Origin: Sphingomonas sp. GC_Shp_5 | Lineage (GTDB): Bacteria > Pseudomonadota > Alphaproteobacteria > Sphingomonadales > Sphingomonadaceae | Length of the DNA stretch: 64,000 nucleotides | Direction: 5' to 3' | Assembly: GCF_026540855.1 (NCBI RefSeq) | Contig: NZ_JALNUP010000014.1 | Span: 1-64,000, forward strand | In this document: positions 1 to 9,260 of the stretch, in pieces | Numbering within the stretch: position 1 is the first letter of the stretch | Layout: every line of letters begins with the position of its first letter | The notes under the pieces: model-generated | What the model was told of the DNA's origin: nothing | The model's input: only the letters and a program-made list of their open reading frames with translations | The model's database searches: none | Made by a program: the position numbers and the translations under genes

Positions 1-6
1 CTCCAT

Positions 7-90
7 CGTCACCCCAGCGCAAGCTGGGGTCTTTGTGGGGCCGGGCGACGACCGCGCCACGAGGAGACCCCAGCTTGCGCTGGGGTGACG
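7..90. repeat. Palindromic intergenic repeat (REP-like, family 1)
   Basis: Two perfect 26-bp inverted arms at 7-32 and 65-90 enclose 32 bp. Each arm also contains its own small palindrome around CCAGC..GCTGG. Related arms occur at 44332-44415 and 47214-47295, always between genes. The RNA form would be a strong hairpin that could end or stabilise transcripts. Bases 91-203 upstream of cvpA hold no gene that I can support. Confidence 0.8.
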
Positions 91-203
91 CAATGGTGCG
101 CGAGGGTGACCGTAGGCGTCAGCGGGCAGCCCGGTCGGGATTCCTCCCGTACCCCCGTAACCCCACCCTAGCGATCCGGCGCGCGGGCCCCTATCAAGAT
201 CCC

Positions 204-785
204 ATGGGGCTTACCGCATTGGACATGATCGTGCTGATCGGCGTTGCGGCCGCGGCGTTGCTCGGGTTGAAGCGCGGCTTCGTCACCGAGGTGCTGTCGC
301 TGTTCGCCTGGGTGGCGATCGTGGCGATGCTGAAGCTGTTCCACGTGCCGCTCGCGGCGATGCTGAGCCGCAGCATCGGCACCGTCTCGGGCGCGGCGGT
401 GGCGGCGTTCGCGATCATCGCCGGCGTCACCTATCTCGGCGGCCGGCTGGTCGCGACCGCGATCGGCAACCGGACGCGGACCTCGGTGCTGGGGCCGGTC
501 GACCGCGCGCTGGGGTTCGGCTTCGGCGCCCTCAAGGGCCTGATCCTCGCGAGCCTCGCCTTTCTGCTGACGACGCTGGTGATCGACACGGTCGGCGGCG
601 GCCCGTCGCGGCGGCCGGCGTGGATGACCGCGTCGCGCACCTATCCGTTGCTCAACGCGACCAGCGCCAGCATCGCCGATTTCGTCGACCGCCGCCGCCG
701 CGGGCTGCCGGTGTTCGGCAGCCGCACGCCATCCGCCGCCCAACCCGCCGCCACCACCGTAGGCAACGAGAGCGACCCGTCATGA
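204..785 (+). CDS. cvpA: CvpA family membrane protein
   Basis: A 193-residue inner membrane protein of the colicin V production/CvpA family. In other bacteria CvpA is linked to envelope homeostasis, and its biochemical role is not settled. The sequence shows an N-terminal run of hydrophobic segments starting at MGLTALDMIVLIGV, with four likely membrane spans in the first 120 residues, then a polar, Pro-rich tail. I chose ATG 204 over the in-frame ATG at 33 because the upstream 57 residues are Arg-rich, overlap the palindromic repeat and lack family character. The stop overlaps the start of the next gene (ATGA), so the two are likely co-transcribed. Confidence 0.85.
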   Translation: MGLTALDMIVLIGVAAAALLGLKRGFVTEVLSLFAWVAIVAMLKLFHVPLAAMLSRSIGTVSGAAVAAFAIIAGVTYLGGRLVATAIGNRTRTSVLGPVDRALGFGFGALKGLILASLAFLLTTLVIDTVGGGPSRRPAWMTASRTYPLLNATSASIADFVDRRRRGLPVFGSRTPSAAQPAATTVGNESDPS

Positions 786-1231
786 CCGCGCCTTTGTACA
801 ATGCCGAGATCCTGCGGCTCGCCGCCTCGATTCCCCACCACGAGCGGCTGCCGGCGCCGATGGCAAGCGCCGAGCGGCGCTCGCCGATCTGCGGCAGCCG
901 GGTGACGGTGGACGTCATCGTCAACGCGGCGGGGCGGGTGAGCGACGTCGGGCTGCTGGTGCGCGCCTGTGCGCTCGGCCAGGCATCGTCGTCGCTGCTC
1001 GCCGCGCATGTGCTCGGCCGCACACCCGAGGAGCTCGCTGCAGCGCGCGACGGGCTGACCGCCTGGCTGGCGCGCGAGGGCGCGGCGCCGGACTGGCCGG
1101 GGATGGACGTGTTCGCGCCGGCGCTCGATTATACCGCGCGCCACCCCTCGATCCGGCTCGCGTTCGAGGCCGCTGCCGAGGCGGCCGCGACCGCGCGTGC
1201 CACCGCCGACGGAGCGCCCGCGCATGCATGA
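782..1231 (+). CDS. Iron-sulfur cluster scaffold-like protein (IscU/NifU N-terminal type)
   Basis: A 149-residue protein resembling the NifU N-terminal/IscU scaffold fold, in which conserved cysteines hold a nascent Fe-S cluster. Visible cysteines are in the SPICGSR segment (about residue 37) and in RACALGQ (about residue 66). The latter corresponds to the family's CA.. motif, but a third scaffold cysteine is not obvious. A true scaffold role is therefore an inference, and it may be a degenerate family member. It overlaps cvpA by 4 bp at its start. Its end overlaps the following antiporter gene by 8 bp, placing all three in one transcription unit. The C-terminus is an Ala-rich helix. Confidence 0.7.
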   Translation: MTAPLYNAEILRLAASIPHHERLPAPMASAERRSPICGSRVTVDVIVNAAGRVSDVGLLVRACALGQASSSLLAAHVLGRTPEELAAARDGLTAWLAREGAAPDWPGMDVFAPALDYTARHPSIRLAFEAAAEAAATARATADGAPAHA

Positions 1232-2987
1232 TGCCGCACCGGGATCGATGCTGCGCGACGGCATGGTGCTGCTCGGCGCCGGGCTGTTCTTCGTGCTGCT
1301 GTTCCGCCGGCTGGGGCTCGGCGCGACGCTGGGCTATCTGGTCGCGGGCGCGGTGGTCGGGCCGCACGTGCTCGGGCTGGTTGGCGATGCCGAGAGCAAG
1401 ATGGGGATCGCCGAACTCGGCATCACCCTGCTGCTGTTCCTGGTCGGGCTCGAGCTCAACCCGTCGCGGCTGTGGCGGATGAAGCATGAGATCTTCGGGC
1501 TCGGGCTGATCCAGGTGACGCTGTGCGGGGTGGCGCTGACCGCGGTGGTGTGGCTGTTCGGGCGGTTCTCTCTGCCCGCGGCGCTCGCGCTGGGGCTGCC
1601 GCTGGCGCTGTCGTCGACCGCGCAGGTGCTGCCGATGCTGCAATCGGCGGGGCGGCTGCGCACGCCGTTTGGCGAGCGCGCCTTCTCAATCCTGCTGTTC
1701 CAGGACCTGTCGATCGTGCCGCTGATCACGATCGTCGCGGCGCTGAGCCGCAACCCGGCGGATGCCAACGCGCCGCCCGGCTGGCTGCTCGCGATCTACA
1801 CGCTGATCGCGGTCGGCGGGCTGATCCTCGCCGGGCGCTTCCTGCTGCGGCCGCTGTTCCGGCTGATCGGCAATCTCGGCGAGCGCGAGATGTTCGTGTT
1901 CGCCGGGCTGTTCACGGTGATCGCGAGCGCGGCGGTGATGGAGGCGCTCGGCCTGTCGACCGCCTTGGGCGCGTTTATCGCCGGGGTGATGCTCGCCGAC
2001 AGCCCGTATCGCCACGAGCTCGAGGCGGATGTCGAGCCGTTCCGCTCGATCCTGCTCGGGCTGTTCTTCCTCGCGGTCGGCATGCTGCTCGACCTCAACG
2101 CCATCGCCGAGCGGCCGGTGTTCGTGATCGCGATGGCGCTGGCGCTGATCGCCACCAAGACGGCGGTGATCTCTGCGATCGGCATGGGCTTCAAGATGAC
2201 CTGGCGCAGCGCGCTGGCGCTGGGGCTGCTGCTCAGCCAGGGCGGCGAGTTCGGCTTCGTGCTGTTCGCCCAGGCGCAGGCGGGCTATCTGGTGGCGCCC
2301 GAGGCGGTCAGCCTGTTTACCGCGATCATCACCGTGTCGATGGCGACGACGCCGTTCCTGATGGGGATCACCCGCCGCTTTCGCGAGGAGCCGGTGGCCA
2401 AGGACCAGCAGCGCGACGGGCCGACCGCGGACGGCGCCAATGCGATCATCGTCGGCTACGGCCGGTTCGGCCAGACGGTGGGGCAGATGCTCAGCATGCA
2501 GGACATTCCGGTGACGCTGATCGACACCGACATCGAGATGATCGACATCGCCGGCGAGTTCGGCGCCAAGGTCTATTATGGCGACGGCACCCGGCTCGAT
2601 TTGCTGCGCCAGGCGGGCGCCGCCGATGCCGAGATGATCTGCTTCTGCATGGATGGCGACCAGATCCAGCCCGACACGCTGGAAGGTGTGCACGAGGCCT
2701 TCCCCAAGGCGGCGATCTACGTGCGCGCGTTCGACCGGCGGGCGCTGGTCAAGCTCAAGAAGGGATCCGCCGATTACGTGGTGCGCGAGGTGCTCGAATC
2801 GGCGGTGAAGATGGGGCGGGTGGCGCTGCAGGGGCTCGGCGTCTCGACCGCCGACATCGACCGCGCCGAAAGCTCGTACCGCGCGCGCGACAAGGAACGG
2901 CTGCGCATCCAGATCGAGGCGGGCGACATCCGTGCCGCGCGCTCGCTCGTCGCGGCGCAGCAGCCCTGGGGCAATGAGCCGCGATGA
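1224..2987 (+). CDS. CPA2-family monovalent cation/proton antiporter (KefB/KefC type)
   Basis: A 587-residue inner membrane antiporter or K+ efflux protein. Residues about 10-385 form the Na+/H+ exchanger domain, with around a dozen hydrophobic segments including LVGLELNPS and the LSQGGEFGFVLF segment. From about residue 405 a TrkA-N (RCK) nucleotide-binding domain begins with IIVGYGRFGQ (a GxGxxG-like Rossmann loop) and an acidic LIDTD at the end of strand 2. The length fits KefB/KefC. I chose ATG 1224 because it overlaps the preceding stop, while the upstream in-frame ATG at 1197 lies inside the scaffold gene. It ends in a 4-bp overlap with the DUF423 gene. Ion specificity cannot be read from the sequence. 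Confidence 0.9.
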   Translation: MHDAAPGSMLRDGMVLLGAGLFFVLLFRRLGLGATLGYLVAGAVVGPHVLGLVGDAESKMGIAELGITLLLFLVGLELNPSRLWRMKHEIFGLGLIQVTLCGVALTAVVWLFGRFSLPAALALGLPLALSSTAQVLPMLQSAGRLRTPFGERAFSILLFQDLSIVPLITIVAALSRNPADANAPPGWLLAIYTLIAVGGLILAGRFLLRPLFRLIGNLGEREMFVFAGLFTVIASAAVMEALGLSTALGAFIAGVMLADSPYRHELEADVEPFRSILLGLFFLAVGMLLDLNAIAERPVFVIAMALALIATKTAVISAIGMGFKMTWRSALALGLLLSQGGEFGFVLFAQAQAGYLVAPEAVSLFTAIITVSMATTPFLMGITRRFREEPVAKDQQRDGPTADGANAIIVGYGRFGQTVGQMLSMQDIPVTLIDTDIEMIDIAGEFGAKVYYGDGTRLDLLRQAGAADAEMICFCMDGDQIQPDTLEGVHEAFPKAAIYVRAFDRRALVKLKKGSADYVVREVLESAVKMGRVALQGLGVSTADIDRAESSYRARDKERLRIQIEAGDIRAARSLVAAQQPWGNEPR

Positions 2988-3310
2988 TCGTCGCGATCCT
3001 GGCGGCGCTGTCCGGCGCGCTCGCGGTGGCGGCAGGGGCGTTCGGCGCGCATGGCGCGCACGGCGAGGCCGCCGAATGGCTCAAGACCGGCGGCCATTAC
3101 CAGTTGATCCACGCGGTCGCGGCGCTGGTCGCAGTGCGGATGGAGGCGCGCGGGCCGGCGTGGCTGTTCGTGGTCGGTGGCGCCCTGTTTGCCGGGACGC
3201 TGTACCTGATGGCGATCGGTGCGCCGCGCTGGTTCGGCGCGATCACGCCGATCGGCGGCGCGCTGCTGATCGGCGGCTGGCTGTGGCTGGCGTGGCGTCT
3301 GCGCGGCTAG
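2984..3310 (+). CDS. DUF423 family small membrane protein
   Basis: A 108-residue membrane protein of the DUF423 (YgdD-like) family, whose function is unknown. It shows the family's N-terminal hydrophobic segment followed by GAFGAHGAHG, then three further hydrophobic segments (FVVGGALFAGTLYL and onward). It starts inside the stop of the antiporter gene (ATGA), so it is the last gene of the cvpA cluster. The 184 bp that follow (3311-3494) contain no gene that I can support. Confidence 0.85.
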   Translation: MIVAILAALSGALAVAAGAFGAHGAHGEAAEWLKTGGHYQLIHAVAALVAVRMEARGPAWLFVVGGALFAGTLYLMAIGAPRWFGAITPIGGALLIGGWLWLAWRLRG

Positions 3311-3494
3311 GCTGCCGTCACCGCCGACCTGGCTCGGCCCGGCGGTTTGCATCGATCGTGGTCGCGGGGTAAGGCGCGGTCATTCGCTTGGACCCGGTGA
3401 AATTCCGGGTGGCTATTCCGGCCGCCGATCCGCCGGATAACGCAACGCCCCTGCATCTCACACGCGCACCGCCCGGCGGCGCGCGCGGCGGCTC

Positions 3495-4985
3495 ATGCGG
3501 ACTTTCTCGATCATGACCTTCTCCTTTTCCCGCTATCGCGGCCAATGGTATGCCGGCCCTGCCGCCGCCCGCGGCGACGTGCTCGCCGGCATGGTCGGCA
3601 CCTTCGCATTGATCCCCGAGGTGATCGCCTTCTCGTTCGTTGCCGGGATCGATCCCGAAGTCGGCCTGTTCGCCTCGTTCGTGATCGGCATCGTGATCGC
3701 CTTCACCGGCGGCCGACCGGCGATGATCTCGGGCGCGGCAGGATCGGTGGCGCTGGTCGCCGCGGCGCTGGTCCATGCCCATGGCCTGCCGTATCTGCTC
3801 GCGGCGACCCTGCTCGCCGGGCTGTTCCAGGTCGGCTTCGGCCTCGCCAAGCTCGACGTGCTGATGCGCTTCGTGTCGCGATCGGTGCGCACCGGTTTCG
3901 TCAACGCGCTGGCGATCCTGATCTTCTCGGCGCAGGTGCCGCAGATGCTCGGCGTCAGCTGGCACACCTATGCGATGATCGCGCTGGGTCTGGCGATCAT
4001 CTATCTGGTGCCGCGCGTCACCAAGGCGATCCCCTCGCCGCTGATCTGCATCGTGGTGCTCACCGCGATCAGCATCTGGGTGCCGATGCCGCTGCGCACC
4101 GTCGCCGATCTCGGCCGGCTGCCGGCGTCGCTGCCGCACCTCGGCTGGCCGGGCGTGCCGCTGGACTGGGCGACGCTCGCGATCGTCGCGCCCTATGCGC
4201 TGGCGATGGCCGCGGTCGGCCTGCTCGAATCGATGATGACCGCGAGCGTAGTCGACGAGCTCACCGAGACCACCAGCCCCAAGGCGCAGGAATGCACCGG
4301 GCTCGGCCTCGCCAACATCGCCGCCGGCCTGTTCGGCGGCATCGCCGGCTGCGGGATGATCGGCCAGACGGTGGGCAACGTCCGCTATGGCGGGCGCGGG
4401 CGGCTGTCGACGCTGGTGGCGGGCGTGTTCCTGCTGGTGGTGATGGTGCCGCTGCGCCACTGGGTGGCGCAGGTGCCGGTGGCGGCATTGGTCGCAATCA
4501 TGATCATGGTCTCGGCGAGTACCTTTGCTTGGGGCTCGCTGCGCGACCTCGGTCGGCATCCCAAGGTGTCGGGTGCGGTGATGCTGGCGACGGTGGCGGT
4601 GACGGTGGCGACGCACGACCTTGCCGCCGGCGTTGGCGTCGGCGTGCTGCTGAGCGGCGTATTCTTCGCGTTCAAGGTGACGCGGATGATGGACGTCGCG
4701 ATCGGCTATGACGCGGCGGGCGATACCCGGATCTATACGGTGACCGGGCAGGTGTTCTTCGCCAGCGCCGAGATCTTCGCCGATCGCTTCGATCTGCGCG
4801 ACAGCGCGCGCGCCGTGCGCATCGATCTGCGCGCCGCGCATTTGTGGGACATTACCGCGGTCGGCGCGCTGGAAGACGTGGTGGCGGCGATGCGCCGGCA
4901 CGGCATCGTCGTCGAGGTGGTGGGCATGAACGAGGCGAGCGCGATCCTGGTCGATCGGCATGCGCCGCTGGTAACGGCGGGGTAG
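3495..4985 (+). CDS. SulP family anion transporter with STAS domain
   Basis: A 496-residue SulP/SLC26-type permease for sulfate, bicarbonate or a related anion. Residues about 20-370 hold the sulfate transporter domain with ten or more membrane segments, including GMVGTFALIPEVIAFSFVAG near the N-terminus. The C-terminal part from about residue 400 is a cytoplasmic STAS domain. The segment IYTVTGQVFFASAE is the typical bridge between the two. The start is uncertain: ATG 3495 has no clear ribosome binding site, and ATG 3513 would remove six residues. It is monocistronic by position. The substrate cannot be deduced, although a sulfate activation operon lies 53 kb away. Confidence 0.88.
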   Translation: MRTFSIMTFSFSRYRGQWYAGPAAARGDVLAGMVGTFALIPEVIAFSFVAGIDPEVGLFASFVIGIVIAFTGGRPAMISGAAGSVALVAAALVHAHGLPYLLAATLLAGLFQVGFGLAKLDVLMRFVSRSVRTGFVNALAILIFSAQVPQMLGVSWHTYAMIALGLAIIYLVPRVTKAIPSPLICIVVLTAISIWVPMPLRTVADLGRLPASLPHLGWPGVPLDWATLAIVAPYALAMAAVGLLESMMTASVVDELTETTSPKAQECTGLGLANIAAGLFGGIAGCGMIGQTVGNVRYGGRGRLSTLVAGVFLLVVMVPLRHWVAQVPVAALVAIMIMVSASTFAWGSLRDLGRHPKVSGAVMLATVAVTVATHDLAAGVGVGVLLSGVFFAFKVTRMMDVAIGYDAAGDTRIYTVTGQVFFASAEIFADRFDLRDSARAVRIDLRAAHLWDITAVGALEDVVAAMRRHGIVVEVVGMNEASAILVDRHAPLVTAG

Positions 4986-5084
4986 AAGCAGAGGCTGGCG
5001 GGTCTCCAGCCGTAGATATTCCTACTCGCACCGCCCGCCGCCGAGGCACCAAGCGACCGGGATTGTTGCCAATTAAACGCGGTT

Positions 5085-5126
5085 CGACACAATTCGGATA
5101 TGTCGGACAAAATCGTGTTGCGACAC
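5085..5126. promoter_or_regulatory. Possible operator region upstream of the TonB-dependent receptor
   Basis: The 210-bp gap before the receptor gene is AT-richer than its surroundings. It contains CGACA/TGTCG inverted arms (5085-5089 and 5101-5105) and a second short palindrome GTGTTGCGACAC (5115-5126). The words CGACACAATT and GGACACAATC repeat in direct orientation around them. This is the sort of arrangement seen at regulator-binding sites, but no known consensus was recognised. The receptor start has a good ribosome binding site (GGGGAGAGG just upstream of 5196). Confidence 0.3.
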
Positions 5127-5195
5127 GGACACAATCATTTTAGCAGGAGCCCGTTAGCCGCCAGACGACAATCGCGGCAATGAAGGGGAGAGGGT

Positions 5196-8081
5196 ATGAA
5201 AGCGAAGGCACTTCTGTGCGCGTCCGTGGCGACCATGACCATGGCATTGGCGGGATTGACGCCGGCAACTGCACAGACGACGGATCAGGTGGCCACCAGC
5301 GCGAGCGATGTGCAGGCGACCGGGCAGGAGTTGCCCAAGCCGACCACCGCTTCCGACCAGAGTGCCGATCCGGCGACGCCGCAGCCTTCGACCCAGGAAA
5401 GCCCCACCGAAAGCGGCGGCGACATCATCGTCACCGGGCTTCGCCGCAGCCTCGAATCGGCACAGACGATCAAGCGCACCTCCGACGGCATCGTCGACGC
5501 GATCGTCGCCGAGGATATCGGCAAGCTGCCGGATACCTTCGCGTCGTCGGCGCTGCAGCGTGTTGCCGGCGTCGCCGTGACCCGCGGTGGCGGCGAGTCG
5601 GCGGGTGTCACCGTGCGCGGCCTGCCCGATCTCACCACCACCTATAATGGCCGGCAGATCTTCACTGCCGAAGGGCGCTACGTCCAGATCCAGGATTTCC
5701 CCGCCGGTACGGTTGCCGCGCTGGAGGTGTATAAGTCGGGCCTCGCCAACCAGATCGAGGGTGGCATCGCCGGCGAGATCAACGTGCGCGGCCGTCGACC
5801 GTTCGATTTCAACGGCTTCGAGCTGTCCGGCTCGCTGAACGGCGTGCTCTCGCAACAGTCCGAGAAGATCGTGCCCAACGGCAACCTGCTGATCAGCGAT
5901 CGCTGGAACACCGGCATCGGCGAAATGGGGCTGCTGCTCAATGCGTCCTATGTCGGCATCAACTTCATGGATTCCTCGCGCGAGCAGTCGGTGGTGATCG
6001 CCACGACCAATACGCCCAATGCGGATGGCACGGTGGGGAACAGCGCGCCGGGTGCCGCGGCTGGTCTCCGCTTCCCCGACGCGCAGGGCAATTTCCTCGG
6101 CTATGGCGCGCGCTATCGGCCGTCTGCCAACGCCGCCTTCCAGTGGAAGCCAACCTCCAACCTGGAGATCTACGCCGACGGCCTGTACCAGGGCTTCCGG
6201 TCGAAGGATTACAACCGCTGGATGTTCATCCCGAACTTCGGCGCGATCACGCTGACGGACGTGACCACCATCCCGGGCACCAACCAGATCGCCAGCGCGG
6301 TCGTGAGCGGCGCGGTGCGACCCGACGGCTATACCGGTTCGTTCAACGGCAAGACCGACACCTACCAGGGGGGCGCCGGCGCCAACTGGACCAAGGACCG
6401 GCTGCAGATCTCGGCCGACGTTGCCTATACGGACAGCACCTACACCGCCAATCTGGTCAACGTCGACTATGCCACGCGCGGCGTGCCGAGCCACTTCTCG
6501 AACTTCGACGTGTCGGCAGATCAGGATGGCGGGCCGTCGCAGACCTTCCTCAACTATAACATCGCCGATCCGGCCAATTTCGTCGCTCGTGGTCTCTACC
6601 AGGAACTGACGGTGGTGAGCGGCAAGGACTGGCAGGCGCGCACCGACCTTTCCTACGACCTCGACCTCGGCTTCCTGAAGCGGCTGCAGCTCGGCGTTCG
6701 CTATGACGATCGTGACGCTGCGCGCGATTTCGGCAGCATCTACAACAATGTCGCGGTTCCCGGCGTCAACGGGGCGCCGAACATCCTGTTCGAAGACCAG
6801 GGCATACCGCTGACCTCGCTGCCGGGGGCGGACGTGCGGGCCACCCTGCCTGGCTTCACCTTCAACAATGCACAGCCGAACGTTGCCTATGCGGCGCTGA
6901 CCCGCGACAGCATCCGCGACAATCTGGCCGCGTTGCGCACCTTCTTCAGGGAGCCGGCAGGGACCGTCGCCTTCGATCCGCTGCAGCGCTTCCGGGCGAA
7001 CGAAAAGTCCTATGCCGCCTATGCACAGCTGAAATACGGCTTCGATCTCGGCGGCATCACCATCGACGGGCTGGCCGGCCTGCGGGCGGTGAAGACCAAG
7101 ACCCGCGTCGATGCCACGTCGAGCATCGACGGCGTGATCGCCCCGAGCACGGCCAAGAACGATTATACCGATTATCTGCCAAACGGCAGCGCGCGGATCG
7201 CGTTCACCGACAAGCTGCAGCTGCGGCTTGCCTATACGAAGACGCGGACCCGGCCGAACTTCATCGATCTGCGGCCCAACCTGACGCTGGGGACCCCACC
7301 GACGTTCCCGGAGGGTAGCCCCTGTCTCGATCCGACGAGTTCGACCTACAACAGCCGCAACTGCGCGCGGGGCGGATCAGAAGGCAATCCCGATCTGAAG
7401 CCGCTGACCTCGAACAACTACGACGTCAGCCTGGAATATTACTTCTCGCGTACGGGTTCGTTCACGGCGGCGGTCTTCCGCCACGACGTGAAGGGCTTCC
7501 TGGCCACGGTCAACAATGTCTACCGCGATCCGACCTATGGACTGGTTGCGGTCGACCAGCCGGTCAATCTCGGTCGCACCCGTCTGCAGGGCGCGGAAGT
7601 GCAGTTCACGAGCTTCCTCGACATCAACGGCCTGCCCGAATGGGCGAAGGGGTTTGGCGTCCAGGCCAACGGCACCTTCATCGATGCCAAGGGCGATCTC
7701 CAGCCCAACTTCGGCGCCACCTACGACAACCAGCAGCAGCGCTTCCCCGGCGTGTCGAAATGGGCGTACAACGTGATCGCCCTGTACGAGAAGCCACGCT
7801 TCTCGGCGCGGCTCGCCTATAATTACCGCTCTGATTTCGTGTCCTATTATTCGCTGGAGACGTTCGACCCGATCGCGCATCCGACGATTGAAAAGGGTCG
7901 TGGGCAGCTCGACTTCTCGACGACGATGACCCCGCTGCCCAACATCACGCTGGCCTTCGACATCGTCAATCTGCTCGGCAACCCGATCCAGCGTGACCGC
8001 CAGTATGACGACGGCAATTATCGCCGCCAAGTGCTGTATATCGAGCGGGCCTATTCGCTCGGCGTGCGCTTCCGGTTCTGA
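5196..8081 (+). CDS. TonB-dependent outer membrane receptor
   Basis: A 961-residue outer membrane receptor for TonB-energised uptake of a large ligand. A signal peptide ends near ATAQT (about residue 28). A Thr/Pro/Gln-rich linker follows, then DIIVTGLRRSLESAQ as the TonB-box-like entry to the plug domain (about residues 75-200, with VRGLPDL and a Gly-rich VTRGGGESAG). The rest is a beta-barrel of about 700 residues ending in aromatic GVRFRF, as outer membrane proteins do. The length and the long periplasmic linker fit sphingomonad/Caulobacter-type receptors of the carbohydrate or peptide class. No partner gene for substrate breakdown is adjacent, so the ligand is unknown. Confidence 0.93.
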   Translation: MKAKALLCASVATMTMALAGLTPATAQTTDQVATSASDVQATGQELPKPTTASDQSADPATPQPSTQESPTESGGDIIVTGLRRSLESAQTIKRTSDGIVDAIVAEDIGKLPDTFASSALQRVAGVAVTRGGGESAGVTVRGLPDLTTTYNGRQIFTAEGRYVQIQDFPAGTVAALEVYKSGLANQIEGGIAGEINVRGRRPFDFNGFELSGSLNGVLSQQSEKIVPNGNLLISDRWNTGIGEMGLLLNASYVGINFMDSSREQSVVIATTNTPNADGTVGNSAPGAAAGLRFPDAQGNFLGYGARYRPSANAAFQWKPTSNLEIYADGLYQGFRSKDYNRWMFIPNFGAITLTDVTTIPGTNQIASAVVSGAVRPDGYTGSFNGKTDTYQGGAGANWTKDRLQISADVAYTDSTYTANLVNVDYATRGVPSHFSNFDVSADQDGGPSQTFLNYNIADPANFVARGLYQELTVVSGKDWQARTDLSYDLDLGFLKRLQLGVRYDDRDAARDFGSIYNNVAVPGVNGAPNILFEDQGIPLTSLPGADVRATLPGFTFNNAQPNVAYAALTRDSIRDNLAALRTFFREPAGTVAFDPLQRFRANEKSYAAYAQLKYGFDLGGITIDGLAGLRAVKTKTRVDATSSIDGVIAPSTAKNDYTDYLPNGSARIAFTDKLQLRLAYTKTRTRPNFIDLRPNLTLGTPPTFPEGSPCLDPTSSTYNSRNCARGGSEGNPDLKPLTSNNYDVSLEYYFSRTGSFTAAVFRHDVKGFLATVNNVYRDPTYGLVAVDQPVNLGRTRLQGAEVQFTSFLDINGLPEWAKGFGVQANGTFIDAKGDLQPNFGATYDNQQQRFPGVSKWAYNVIALYEKPRFSARLAYNYRSDFVSYYSLETFDPIAHPTIEKGRGQLDFSTTMTPLPNITLAFDIVNLLGNPIQRDRQYDDGNYRRQVLYIERAYSLGVRFRF

Positions 8082-8113
8082 CCGGGGCCATCACGGCTAC
8101 CGTCGCGCCCGCT

Positions 8114-8142
8114 CGTCATCCCGGATTTTTGCTGGGATGACG
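8114..8142. terminator. Bidirectional hairpin between receptor and aroB
   Basis: Inverted 9-bp arms (CGTCATCCC at 8114-8122 and GGGATGACG at 8134-8142) flank an 11-nt loop containing five T residues. It lies between two convergent genes, so it may end both transcripts. It also resembles one arm of the family 1 palindromic repeats. Confidence 0.55.
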
Positions 8143-8159
8143 GGCGGTGTGGGCTGTGT

Positions 8160-9260
8160 TCAGCGCAGTTGCGCGTCGAGGAACTGCTCGACCACCGCGA
8201 GGTCGACAGTCTTGTCGAGATAGGTCTCGCCGATACCGCGGGCGAGGAGGAAGGGCAGGGTGCCCGCCGCCATCTTCTTGTCGTGGCGCATGTGTTCGAC
8301 GAGGCGGGCGCCCGACGCGGCGATGCCGGCGGCGGCGAGGCCGTCGGGTAGCCCGACGTGGCGCCAATGAGCGGCGACGCGGCCGGCGTCCTGGCCGGTG
8401 CAGATGCCCTGGTTGGCGGAGAAGGCGAAGGCCAGCGCACAGCCGGCGGCGACGCCCTCGCCGTGGATCAGCGCTGACGAGAAACCGGCCTCGGCCTCGA
8501 GCGCATGGCCGAAGGTGTGGCCGAGGTTGAGCAATGCGCGGATGCCGTTGGTCTCATGCTCGTCGGCGGCGACGATCCGCGCCTTGGCGGCGACGGCATG
8601 GGTGATGGCCTGTTCGCGCGCCGGCAGGTCGCCGGCGAGGAGCTTGGCACCATTCGCCTCGCACCACTCGAAGAAGGCGCGGTCGTCGATCAGGCCGTAT
8701 TTGACCACCTCGGCATAGCCCGCGCGCAGCTCGCGGGGTGGCAGCGTCTCGAGCACCAAAGGGTCGATCAGCACCAGCGCGGGCTGATGGAAGGCGCCGA
8801 TCAGATTCTTGCCGGCGCGGGTGTTGATCGCGGTCTTGCCGCCGACCGAGCTGTCGACCTGGGCGAGCAGCGTGGTGGGGATCTGGACGAAGCGGCAGCC
8901 GCGCTTGAGGATCGCGCAGGCGAAGCCGACGAGGTCGCCGATCACGCCGCCGCCGAGCGCGATCACATGGTCGCCGCGCTCGATGCCGAGCGCGAGCAGC
9001 GCGTCGCACAGCGCCTCGAGCTGCGCCCAGCTCTTGGTCTTCTCGCCCGGCGGCAGCACGATCGCCTCGCTGGCGACCCCGGCGGCGTCGAGCGATGCCT
9101 GAAGGGTGGCGAGATGGGGACGGACATGCTCGTCGGTGACGATCGCCATTCGCCGGCCGCGCGCGAGCGGGGCGAGATGGTCGGCGGCGCGGGCGAGCAG
9201 GCCCGCCTCGATGTGGATCGGGTAGCTGCGCGCGCCGAGCGACACGGTAATGGTGGTCAT
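8160..9260 (-). CDS. aroB: 3-dehydroquinate synthase
   Basis: A 366-residue cytosolic enzyme converting DAHP to 3-dehydroquinate, the second step of the shikimate pathway. It shows the NAD-binding ALGGGVIGDLVGF motif (about residues 103-115), the KTAIN segment in the substrate loop, KNLIGAFHQP, and the metal-binding GHTFGHALE (about residues 246-254). The length is normal. Its start overlaps the aroK stop by 4 bp (ATGA), giving the common aroK-aroB pair. Confidence 0.96.
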   Translation of the reverse strand: MTTITVSLGARSYPIHIEAGLLARAADHLAPLARGRRMAIVTDEHVRPHLATLQASLDAAGVASEAIVLPPGEKTKSWAQLEALCDALLALGIERGDHVIALGGGVIGDLVGFACAILKRGCRFVQIPTTLLAQVDSSVGGKTAINTRAGKNLIGAFHQPALVLIDPLVLETLPPRELRAGYAEVVKYGLIDDRAFFEWCEANGAKLLAGDLPAREQAITHAVAAKARIVAADEHETNGIRALLNLGHTFGHALEAEAGFSSALIHGEGVAAGCALAFAFSANQGICTGQDAGRVAAHWRHVGLPDGLAAAGIAASGARLVEHMRHDKKMAAGTLPFLLARGIGETYLDKTVDLAVVEQFLDAQLR